The position numbers and the translations under genes were made by a program. The notes below the pieces were generated by a model. It was not told where the DNA came from, made no database searches, and worked only from the letters and a program-made list of their open reading frames with translations. A DNA stretch of 5,603 nucleotides from an uncultured Alphaproteobacteria bacterium (GTDB lineage: Bacteria > Pseudomonadota > Alphaproteobacteria > Sphingomonadales > Sphingomonadaceae). Positions 1-4,946 of this stretch are shown piece after piece (the stretch's first letter is position 1; each line of letters begins with the position of its first letter). The stretch lies in assembly GCA_903939555.1 (NCBI GenBank), contig CAJAHV010000018.1:1-5603 (forward strand), written 5' to 3'.

Positions 1-249
1 GGTTCCATCAACGGCGAAGTCAGCCGCATTTCGCCCGATGCTGTCGTCAACGAACGCACCGGCGCCAGCCATTTCAGCGTGCGCATCACAACCAGCGACA
101 CCGCATTGAAAGACCGCGATGGCACCCCGCTGCCGATCGGTCCCGGCATGGTCGCAGAGGTCAGCTTTACCGGCCGCCAGCGCTCGATCTTGTCCTATTT
201 GTTCGCGCCGGTGACCGAGCTGACCCAGAATGCCTTCAGGGAGCGCTAA
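1..249 (+). CDS. HlyD-family type I secretion membrane fusion protein, C-terminal fragment
   Basis: Only the last 82 codons are in the window, and the reading frame is open from base 1. The peptide has the end of a periplasmic adaptor of the HlyD/PrsE type: a beta-rich segment with ISPDAVV near residues 10-16, then a PIGPGMVAEVSF stretch around residues 52-63, and the family's typical tail with RSILSYLFAPVTE near residues 67-79. Such proteins sit in the inner membrane and link an ABC exporter to a TolC-like outer-membrane channel. The ABC partner would be expected upstream, outside the window. The TAA stop (247-249) overlaps the stop of the convergent transporter gene. Family assignment is from recognised C-terminal motifs; the exported substrate cannot be told. 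Confidence 0.85.
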   Translation, partial: GSINGEVSRISPDAVVNERTGASHFSVRITTSDTALKDRDGTPLPIGPGMVAEVSFTGRQRSILSYLFAPVTELTQNAFRER

Positions 250-1007
250 ATGGCCGCCAGGCCATCCCAGACGAGTTTGATGCCGACCACCAGCATGAGG
301 ATATGGATGATCATGTAGAAATTTACCGCATCGACCTTTTTCACCAACAACACCCCGATCCAGGTCGACGCAATCGCCAGCGGCATCAGCACCAGCGCGG
401 TTTGCAGATTGACGGCGCTGAACTGCCCCAGCGCCGAATAAGCCGGCACCTTCATCAAGTTGACGACGGCAAAGAAGATCGCGCTGGTGCCGATAAAGCG
501 GTCGCGCTCAAGCTTCAGCGGCACGACATGCATCTGAAACGGCGGGCCACCGGCATGCGCAATCTGGCTGCTGAACCCGGCGGCGGCGCCCATCGCGACG
601 CCGCGCCACGCCGTCGCCACGCTGGCAACCGCCCCGGCGCCGGCGCGCATCCGCTGCACCGCGAACACCAGCGTGATCACCCCCACCGCCAGTTCGACCA
701 TTGACACCGACACCAGAGCTGCCAGCCCATAGCCAGCGCCGATGCCGAGCGCCGCGCCGGGCAGCATCTGCCACAACAACCTGTCATCGCGGTCGCGCCG
801 GAATACCCAGACGCTGACGACATCCTGCACCAGCAGGATCGGCAACAGGATCGCGGCGGCCTGTACCGGCGAGATGACCAGCGCCATCAACGGTACGCCC
901 AATATACCGATACCGGCAAAGCCACCCTTGGCCAGCCCGAGCAGGATGACAGCAGGGATCGCAGCGAGATAGAAATAGGGGTCGGCCAGCACCGCCGCCA
1001 AGGACAC
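246..1007 (-). CDS. Sulfite exporter TauE/SafE family (COG0730) membrane transporter
   Basis: This is a polytopic inner-membrane protein of about 253 residues with some eight hydrophobic segments, the size and pattern of the TauE/SafE family, whose members are proposed anion or organosulfur exporters. The two family half-motifs are visible: LGLAKGGFAGIG near the N-terminus, and in the second half SSQIAHAGGPPFQ, followed by GTSAIFFAVVN and MKVPAY. The frame is open back to 1151 (TTG) and 1148 (ATG), but the first ~48 codons of that long version are not membrane-like and would lie upstream of a TATAAT box at 1057-1062. I chose GTG at 1007, giving a start MSLAAVLADPYF that fits the family. TTG at 1040 (weak AGG upstream), TTG at 1001 and GTG at 992 remain possible, and none has a strong ribosome site. 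The substrate is unknown. Confidence 0.85.
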   Translation of the reverse strand: MSLAAVLADPYFYLAAIPAVILLGLAKGGFAGIGILGVPLMALVISPVQAAAILLPILLVQDVVSVWVFRRDRDDRLLWQMLPGAALGIGAGYGLAALVSVSMVELAVGVITLVFAVQRMRAGAGAVASVATAWRGVAMGAAAGFSSQIAHAGGPPFQMHVVPLKLERDRFIGTSAIFFAVVNLMKVPAYSALGQFSAVNLQTALVLMPLAIASTWIGVLLVKKVDAVNFYMIIHILMLVVGIKLVWDGLAAI

Positions 1008-1056
1008 GCTTTGGCGCTGCGAGGCAAGCGCCTCGACCAAGTTTCGCGCCTGTCGG

Positions 1057-1062
1057 ATTATA
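1057..1062 (-). promoter_or_regulatory. Candidate -10 box (TATAAT) for the TauE-family gene
   Basis: The minus strand reads CCCTATAATCCGACAGG, a perfect sigma70-type -10 hexamer in otherwise GC-rich DNA. No good -35 hexamer lies 16-18 bp upstream; a TTGGCA occurs at 1086-1091 but leaves a 23-bp gap, which is too long. If used, transcription would start near 1050. That would exclude the upstream ATG at 1148 and leave a ~43-nt leader before the GTG at 1007. The call rests on the hexamer alone. Confidence 0.4.
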
Positions 1063-1171
1063 GGGCAACGGGTAATAGTAATCGGTGCCAAGCCGCGATG
1101 CGCGCACACAGCAGCGCCGCCGGTCAGCCGCAGCGTGAAGACCGTCATCAAACCGGGTCGAAAATCATTCT

Positions 1172-1804
1172 CTAGTGCTGACTGATCTCAACGACTTCCA
1201 GATTGGATTGCCAGTTTGGCCACGGCAGTTCCAGCCGCCAGCGCCCCGGCCCGAGCGTATGCAGAACACCAACCTGATCACGCGCTGGATCAGCGGCATA
1301 GGCAATCACTCGCATTTCCCCAGCTAGCGATTTCGAGCCCAGGAACACCATGCGGTCATCATCGGGATAGAGTGTGCCGCCAATACGCTGCTGGCCGGCG
1401 AATTGTTCGAACCACAACAGGCTGCCGCGCGCGCTTATACGGCACGGCTGCGCATCGGCCAGCGCGAGCGCTGGTGCCGTGGTCGGGGCATCGCTGCGCA
1501 CACCGAGCTTGAGCGTACGGCATTGATAATCACCCGGCGTCGGCATCCGGCCTGGCACCGCCGCATCGGCCACCGCCAGCGGCCCAGCAGCCACCAGCGC
1601 CGCCGTCTCGCCGGCCGCCGTTGCCTGATTGAGTGCGCGGGTCCATGCCGCCCAGAGCCCGGCGAGCCGCTTGCGATCGGCCTCGGTGATCTGTTCCTGC
1701 CAGCTCCGGGCGCGCAGGTCGGACGCGCTGGCCACACCGGGCAGGTCGCCGCCACACGCGGAAAGGGCAAGCAACACGACCAGCAGGGCAACCGCACGCC
1801 GCAT
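1172..1804 (-). CDS. DUF4893 domain-containing lipoprotein
   Basis: The predicted precursor has 210 residues. An N-terminal signal (MRRAVALLVVLLALSAC) ends in a lipobox LSAC, so the mature protein should be lipidated on Cys17 and anchored on the periplasmic side. The body matches the DUF4893 pattern as I know it: ITEADRKRLAGLWAAWTRAL near the start, a PGDYQCRTLKLG segment mid-protein, then LYPDDDRMVFLGS and a C-terminal WRLELPWPNWQSNLEVVE. The function of this family is unknown. Two in-frame ATGs exist, at 1810 and 1804. The ribosome site GGGAG lies only 1 nt from the first but 7 nt from the second, so I start at 1804. The alternative ATG at 1810 overlaps the gmk stop as ATGA. Either way, translation is probably coupled to gmk. 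No terminator is obvious after the TAG. Confidence 0.85.
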   Translation of the reverse strand: MRRAVALLVVLLALSACGGDLPGVASASDLRARSWQEQITEADRKRLAGLWAAWTRALNQATAAGETAALVAAGPLAVADAAVPGRMPTPGDYQCRTLKLGVRSDAPTTAPALALADAQPCRISARGSLLWFEQFAGQQRIGGTLYPDDDRMVFLGSKSLAGEMRVIAYAADPARDQVGVLHTLGPGRWRLELPWPNWQSNLEVVEISQH

Positions 1805-1806
1805 GA

Positions 1807-2463
1807 TCATGCTCCCAACATGTTGCGGACGAAGCCGGCCAGCCCCAATTGCCGCTTGCGGCGCAGGCGTTCGGCATAAAGGATCGAGCGGATTTCGCCG
1901 AGGCAGACCTCAGCGTCGTCGTTGATCAGGATATAATCATATTCGCCCCAGTGGCTGATCTCGTCGCGCGCCCGCGCCATGCGCCCGGCGATGACATCGG
2001 CCGGATCGGTGGCGCGCCCGGTCAGCCGGCGTTCAAGCTCGGCGAGATCGGGTGGCAGGATGAAGACGCGCACCAAGTCACTCGCCGCATCGGTCTGCTG
2101 CAACTGCTGGGTACCCTGCCAGTCGATGTCGAACAGCACGTCGCGACCGGCGTGCAGCGCACCCTCAACCGGCGCGCGCGGCGTGCCATAGCGGTTGCCG
2201 AAAACGGTGGCCCATTCCAGCAGTTCGTCACCGGCCACCATTTCGGCAAAGCGTTCGGGCGAGACGAAGTAATAATCGACACCATCAATCTCCCCCTTAC
2301 GCGGCGGGCGCGTGGTGGCGGAAACCGACAGGGTGATGCCGCTGTCTTCGGCGAGCAGCCGGCGCGACAAGGTAGTCTTGCCGGCGCCCGATGGCGAGGA
2401 CAGCACGAACATCAGCCCGCGACGGGGCGGCGCGTGCGAGGCGTGGCGCAGGAATTCGGTCAT
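1807..2463 (-). CDS. gmk: Guanylate kinase
   Basis: This 218-residue cytosolic enzyme transfers phosphate from ATP to GMP to give GDP, an essential step in guanine nucleotide supply. The P-loop is SSPSGAGKTT (residues 22-31, Lys29). The GMP-binding part follows with SATTRPPRKGEIDGVDYYF (47-65), then ELLEWATVFGNRYGTP (79-94) and the classic GRDVLFDIDWQGTQQL (105-120). The lid arginines lie in RLTGRATDPADVIAGRMARAR, followed by WGEYDYILINDD. All key residues are present and the length is normal for the family. The ATG at 2463 has no strong Shine-Dalgarno sequence, but it leaves a 17-residue lead before Met18, which lies too close to the P-loop to be the start. The stop TGA overlaps an ATG of the downstream lipoprotein gene. 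The 55-bp gap to the fumarase gene shows no clear promoter or terminator. Confidence 0.96.
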   Translation of the reverse strand: MTEFLRHASHAPPRRGLMFVLSSPSGAGKTTLSRRLLAEDSGITLSVSATTRPPRKGEIDGVDYYFVSPERFAEMVAGDELLEWATVFGNRYGTPRAPVEGALHAGRDVLFDIDWQGTQQLQQTDAASDLVRVFILPPDLAELERRLTGRATDPADVIAGRMARARDEISHWGEYDYILINDDAEVCLGEIRSILYAERLRRKRQLGLAGFVRNMLGA

Positions 2464-2518
2464 GGCGCTGCGTTAGCGGGTTCGGGGGCCGGCGTCACCT
2501 GCCGCACTGCAACCGATG

Positions 2519-3908
2519 TCACACCATTGCTTCCGGCCGCACCAGCCGCCGGAAGGTCGCTTCGTCGATCAGCCCGAGCGCCAGGCAGGCTTCGAGCAAG
2601 GACGAACCATCGTGATGGGCCTTCTTGGCGATGGCGGCGGCCTTTTCATAGCCGATCACCGGCGCCAGCGCTGTCACCAACACAAGCGAGCGTTCGATCA
2701 GTTCCGCCAGCCGTCCGCGATTCGGCGTCATGCCGTCGACACAGCGCAGCCGGAACGAATCGATCGCATCGCCGAGGATCCCGATGCTGCCGATGATATT
2801 ATGGGCGATGAGCGGCTTGAAGACGTTCAATTGCAATTGCCCCTGCAAGGCGCCGACCACCACGGCATGGCCATTGCCGATCACCTGGGCACAGACCATC
2901 GTCAGCGCCTCGCATTGCGTCGGACTGACCTTGCCGGGCATGATCGAACTGCCGTGTTCGTTTTCGGACAGCGCCAGTTCGCCGAGCCCCGAGCGCGGGC
3001 CACTACCGAGCAGCCGCAGGTCATTGGCGATCTTGGTCATGCCGACGGCGACAGTGGTCAGCATGCCGGCTACCTCGACCATCGTGTCGTTGGTCGCCAG
3101 CGCCTCGAACTTGTTGGGCGCGCTCACCCACGGCACGCCGCCGGTCAGCTCGGCGAACGCTGCGACAAATGCCTGCGCAAAATCCTTCGGGCGCATTCAG
3201 CCCGGTGCCGACCGCGGCGCCACCCTGCGCCAGCCGCGACAGCCGCGGCCAGAGTGCAACGATACGATTGGCATTATACTCGCAGGTCTGCGCCCAGGCC
3301 GAAGCTTCCTGCCCCAGCGTCATCGGCACCGCGTCCTTCAACTGGGTGCGGCCGATCTTGATGATCACGGCCCATTCCGCCTGCTGGTAGCGGAACAGCG
3401 CCGCCAGCGCCCGCAAAGCGGGCAACAACCGCCCGCGCAATTCGAGCGCGACGACGACATGCATGGCCGTGGGAAAGGTATCGTTCGAGCTTTGCAACCG
3501 ATTGACATGATCATTGGGGTCGACCGGCGTCTTGCCGCCGCACACCCCGGTCAGTATCTCGTTGGCGCGCCCGGCAATCACTTCATTGGCGTTCATGTTG
3601 GTCTGGGTACCGCTGCCGGTCTGCTAGACAACGAGCGGAAACTGGTCGTCATGCCGGCCCTCGGCGACTTCGCTAGCGGCAGCCTCGATGGCGTCGGCGA
3701 GTGCCGGATCAAGGCCATGCGCCCGGTTGACCCGCGCCGCCACCTGCTTGATGCGGACCTTGATGCGGACGAGCGCGTGGATGATCGGCAAGGGCATCTT
3801 GTCATGCCCGATGGGAAAATTGCCGATGCTGCGCTGGGTCTGGGCGCCCCAATAGGGGCTGGCCGGGACTGCGATGGGACCGAAACTGTCAGTTTCGGTC
3901 GGGTTCAC
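2519..3908 (-). pseudogene. fumC: Class II fumarase (FumC-like), disrupted by a nonsense codon and a 1-nt frameshift
   Basis: Joined across its lesions, this would encode a 462-residue class II fumarate hydratase (fumarate + water to malate, TCA cycle), close to the 467 of E. coli FumC. It opens with the FumC N-terminus ETDSFGPIAVPASPYWGAQTQ and closes with RPEAMV. The signature GSSIMPGKV is present (reconstructed residues 319-327). Two lesions break it. TAG at 3624-3626 replaces the conserved Trp of FPLVVWQTGSGTQ (codon 95). An extra base in the GGG at 3189-3191 shifts the frame inside GLNAPK. The first 94 residues, a middle piece (codons 105 to about 240) and a C-terminal piece remain open. 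Conserved positions are altered too: GRTH is GRTQ (residue 189) and KVNP is KVSP (328). The start GTG (3908) overlaps the sspB stop as GTGA. It is either a decaying gene, a diverged paralogue or affected by sequence error. Confidence 0.85.
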
Positions 3909-4375
3909 TTCTTCCGAAAGCGATCGAGCGTCACGACATTGCTGCCGGGTTCAATTGGTTTCGGAGGCTCGGGCTCCGGCGCGGGTTCGGTCACCAGCTC
4001 GCCCTCTTTGGGCGCGAACTGGAGCGCAAAATTGACCGCCGGATCGACAAAGCCGGTGATCGCGCCATAGGGGACGCGCAGCTTGGCGGGGACCTGGTTG
4101 AAGCTGAGCCCGATCTGGAAGCCGTCATCGTCGATGGCGAGGTCCCAATAGCGGTGCTGGATGACGATCGTCATCTCATCGGGATAACGTTCCATGAGGT
4201 GCCGCGGGATATCGACCCCGGGAAAGCGCGTGCGAAACGCGATATAGAAATGATGCGCACCCGGCAGGCCGCCATCGGCATCGATCTTTTCCAATACCCG
4301 GCGCACGACGCTGCGGAGAGCGTCCTGGACGATCTCGTCATAGGGGATCAGGCTGTCGGCGGTCGTCTCGGTCAC
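3905..4375 (-). CDS. sspB: SspB-family ClpXP adaptor protein (alphaproteobacterial type)
   Basis: SspB tethers ssrA-tagged proteins to the ClpXP protease and speeds their degradation. From the GTG at 4375 the protein has 156 residues. The substrate-binding domain comes first (SLIPYDEIVQDALR at 8-21, HHFYIAFRTRFPGVDIP at 41-57, MTIVIQHRYWDL at 68-79, VPYGAITGFVDPAVNFALQF at 101-120). A flexible Pro/Glu-rich linker (about 121-145) leads to a C-terminal ClpX-binding tail NVVTLDRFRKK (146-156). This is the known two-part plan of SspB. The start is chosen because GAAGAGG lies about 5 nt upstream of the GTG; an in-frame TTG at 4399 lacks such a site. The start overlaps the stop of a small upstream ORF, and the TGA overlaps the GTG of the fumarase gene. 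The gene for the tag RNA lies directly upstream. Confidence 0.95.
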   Translation of the reverse strand: MTETTADSLIPYDEIVQDALRSVVRRVLEKIDADGGLPGAHHFYIAFRTRFPGVDIPRHLMERYPDEMTIVIQHRYWDLAIDDDGFQIGLSFNQVPAKLRVPYGAITGFVDPAVNFALQFAPKEGELVTEPAPEPEPPKPIEPGSNVVTLDRFRKK

Positions 4376-4533
4376 GTTCGCCTCTTCAATAGGCCCCAAT
4401 ATCGGCTGTGCTGGCAGTGCCGTGTCGGGCGCGCCCGGTCAAGGCCCCGCTCAACGCGGCGGTTAACGCCCCGGTTAACGCCAAAGCCAAAGCACTTGGG
4501 CCGGAACCAGCGATTGACCGGATTGATCTGCAT
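4372..4533 (-). CDS. Short 53-residue ORF, hypothetical, coupled to sspB
   Basis: An ATG at 4533, preceded by CGGAG with a 7-nt spacer, opens a 53-codon frame. Its TGA (4374-4372) overlaps the sspB GTG start as GTGA, the same arrangement as sspB with the next gene. The product begins MQINPVNRWFRPKCFGFG and continues with four tetrapeptide units GVNR, GVNR, RVER, GLDR (residues 18-33), then a basic tail ending LLKRRT. It is very arginine-rich, with no signal or membrane segment in this frame. The NRWFRPK...GFG opening reminds me of small sphingomonad membrane proteins, but I cannot name a family. Against it: arginine richness is also typical of non-coding frames in GC-rich DNA, and an overlapping frame encodes a hydrophobic ALTG repeat. 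It could be a translated leader for sspB or a degraded remnant. Confidence 0.4.
   Translation of the reverse strand: MQINPVNRWFRPKCFGFGVNRGVNRRVERGLDRARPTRHCQHSRYWGLLKRRT
4435..4482 (-). repeat. 12-bp tandem repeat, four imperfect copies
   Basis: On the minus strand the units are GGCGTTAACCGG, GGCGTTAACCGC, CGCGTTGAGCGG and GGCCTTGACCGG. The period is a multiple of three, so every frame gives a 4-residue repeat: GVNR-like in the short ORF frame, ALTG-like in the next minus-strand frame, and PVNA-like on the plus strand. The first two copies differ by one base, suggesting recent slippage, while the last two have diverged further. Confidence 0.8.
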
Positions 4534-4553
4534 CGTGGCGCTCCGCCCGAGCG

Positions 4554-4590
4554 AAAAAATGGGGAGCCTTCTGTTGCTCGGTCGCTCCCC
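4554..4590 (-). terminator. Rho-independent terminator of ssrA
   Basis: A 7-bp perfect stem GGGGAGC/GCTCCCC with a 16-nt interior is followed by A and six T residues (4559-4554). It ends the tmRNA transcript 20 nt before the start of the small ORF upstream of sspB. Confidence 0.88.
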
Positions 4591-4596
4591 TGACCG
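4561..4596 (-). other. ssrA: Second tandem H-type pseudoknot in tmRNA
   Basis: Stem 1 is CGGTC (4596-4592) with GACCG (4583-4579). Stem 2 is GGGGAGC (4590-4584) with GCTCCCC (4567-4561). Loop 1 is a single A, loop 2 is absent, and loop 3 is AGCAACAGAAG. All twelve pairs are Watson-Crick. Stem 2 also forms the hairpin of the transcription terminator. Confidence 0.75.
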
Positions 4597-4616
4597 CCGG
4601 TTTCCACTTCTGTTGC
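4568..4616 (-). repeat. 10-nt direct repeat GCAACAGAAG in the tmRNA 3' region
   Basis: Identical copies lie at 4616-4607 and 4577-4568, 39 bp apart. Each copy falls mainly in loop 3 of one of the two pseudoknots, suggesting that the two structures are related by duplication or share a loop requirement. Confidence 0.8.
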
Positions 4617-4634
4617 CCGGTGTGGCCCGTACCG
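4604..4634 (-). other. ssrA: First of two tandem H-type pseudoknots in tmRNA
   Basis: Stem 1 is CGGT (4634-4631) with ACCG (4621-4618). Stem 2 is CCAC (4625-4622) with GTGG (4607-4604), crossing stem 1. Loop 1 is ACGGG, loop 2 is absent and loop 3 is GGCAACAGAA. Pairing was found by eye; the stems are short but share their layout with the next element. Confidence 0.6.
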
Positions 4635-4674
4635 CGCTTTCGGCCAGTGTAACTAAGTCCGTGAGGACTTTAGG

Positions 4675-4710
4675 TTACGCTGCGATTGCGAATGCCTCGT
4701 TGTCGTTGGC
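4675..4710 (-). CDS. ssrA: tmRNA proteolysis tag ANDNEAFAIAA
   Basis: Eleven codons from the resume codon GCC (4710-4708) to TAA (4677-4675) encode ANDNEAFAIAA. There is no start codon because translation resumes here on the tmRNA after its own alanine is added. The C-terminal hydrophobic residues with AA are of the type recognised by ClpX. The acidic/Asn start is the kind of segment bound by the SspB encoded just downstream. Confidence 0.93.
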   Translation of the reverse strand, partial: ANDNEAFAIAA

Positions 4711-4797
4711 ATTTAGGGTTTTTGAAACATTTAACGGCTTATTCATGCCGGGCAAAAGCTCTCGTCTTTCAACACACGTCGATCCTAGTTCGGCCCC

Positions 4798-4825
4798 GCA
4801 CAACCCGCGACAACCGGGGGTCTAA
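4798..4825 (-). other. ssrA: Spacer removed between the two tmRNA pieces
   Basis: These 28 nt lie between the encoded CCA of the acceptor piece and the GGGGCCG that starts the coding piece. In permuted tmRNAs such a segment is cut out during maturation, by analogy with tRNA 5'/3' end processing. The limits follow from acceptor-stem pairing, so they should be accurate to a base or two. Confidence 0.7.
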
Positions 4826-4910
4826 TGGTGGAGCCGCCGGGTACTGCCCCCGGGTCCGCTGCATCTATTTCACGACGCCATTTATCGCCATAGACGGGCC
4901 GAAGCCCGAC
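4826..4910 (-). ncRNA. ssrA: tmRNA acceptor piece
   Basis: This part ends in a genomically encoded CCA (4828-4826) with discriminator A4829. The T-stem is CCGGG/CCCGG with a 7-nt loop GGCAGTA, directly joined to the acceptor strand. The transcript begins near 4910 with a short hairpin, stem CGGGC/GCCCG closed by a TTCG tetraloop (4908-4895), which may shield or mark the 5' end. The mature 5' end is not determinable here. Confidence 0.85.
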
Positions 4911-4916
4911 AAAACC

Positions 4917-4945
4917 AATATAGGCGCTTGCTGGCAAAATTTCAA
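4917..4945 (-). promoter_or_regulatory. Promoter of ssrA
   Basis: The -35 hexamer TTGAAA (4945-4940) and -10 hexamer TATATT (4922-4917) are separated by exactly 17 bp, close to the sigma70 consensus, placing the start near 4910. The -35 element begins one base after the glycosyltransferase stop codon, so the two genes are packed without spare sequence. Confidence 0.85.
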
Positions 4946-4946
4946 A

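Larger units (their letters stand above)
4561..4797 (-). ncRNA. ssrA: tmRNA coding piece
   Basis: It begins with GGGGCCG and the D-arm-like AACTAGGATCGACG. Next comes a pk1-region hairpin (CGGC ... GCCG, flanked by TTTTG and CAAAA), then the tag reading frame. A hairpin after the tag (GTAACCTAAAGTCC, loop TCAC, GGACTTAGTTAC, with small bulges) includes the tag stop codon. Two H-type pseudoknots close the piece. The mature 3' end is not visible and is placed at the end of the last stem. Confidence 0.8.
4554..4910 (-). ncRNA. ssrA: Two-piece (circularly permuted) tmRNA gene
   Basis: tmRNA rescues stalled ribosomes and appends a degradation tag. The gene is permuted: the acceptor piece with CCA comes first, then a short spacer, then the coding piece. 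Evidence on the minus strand is as follows. The acceptor 3' strand CGGCTCC-A-CCA (4836-4826) pairs with GGGGCCG (4797-4791), and the third pair is G:U, the alanine identity element. A T-arm CCGGG-GGCAGTA-CCCGG directly precedes the acceptor strand. The tRNA-like 5' domain reads AACTAGGATCGACG. The tag frame at 4710-4675 gives ANDNEAFAIAA and a TAA stop, followed by a hairpin (4678-4649) and two pseudoknots. A promoter and a terminator frame the unit. This permuted form is known from alphaproteobacteria, some cyanobacteria and some betaproteobacteria. The ends given are the inferred transcript ends, not the mature ends. Confidence 0.95.

Noticed and set aside
1849..2796. 315-codon open frame on the plus strand
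   Set aside because: It is antisense to the well-conserved gmk gene; the translation is Arg/Gly/His-rich with no family resemblance.
3189..3196. Programmed ribosomal frameshift in the fumarase gene
   Set aside because: There is no slippery heptamer, and the upstream in-frame TAG would still block translation, so a plain lesion or sequence error is simpler.
2730..4070. 446-codon open frame on the plus strand
   Set aside because: It lies antisense to the fumC-like gene and sspB, has no recognisable domain, and is low-complexity Pro/Arg/Ser/Thr-rich, as expected of a mirror frame in GC-rich coding DNA.
4435..4482. CRISPR-like array
   Set aside because: The units are 12 bp and contiguous with no spacers; it is a simple tandem repeat.
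4408..4593. 61-codon plus-strand frame with PVNA-like repeats
   Set aside because: The periodicity is explained by the 12-bp DNA repeat, and the frame runs into the tmRNA terminator on the other strand.
4386..4607. 73-codon minus-strand frame with an ALTG repeat
   Set aside because: Its ATG lies within the tmRNA 3' pseudoknot region upstream of the terminator and has no ribosome site. The hydrophobic repeat is kept as a caveat for the overlapping small ORF.
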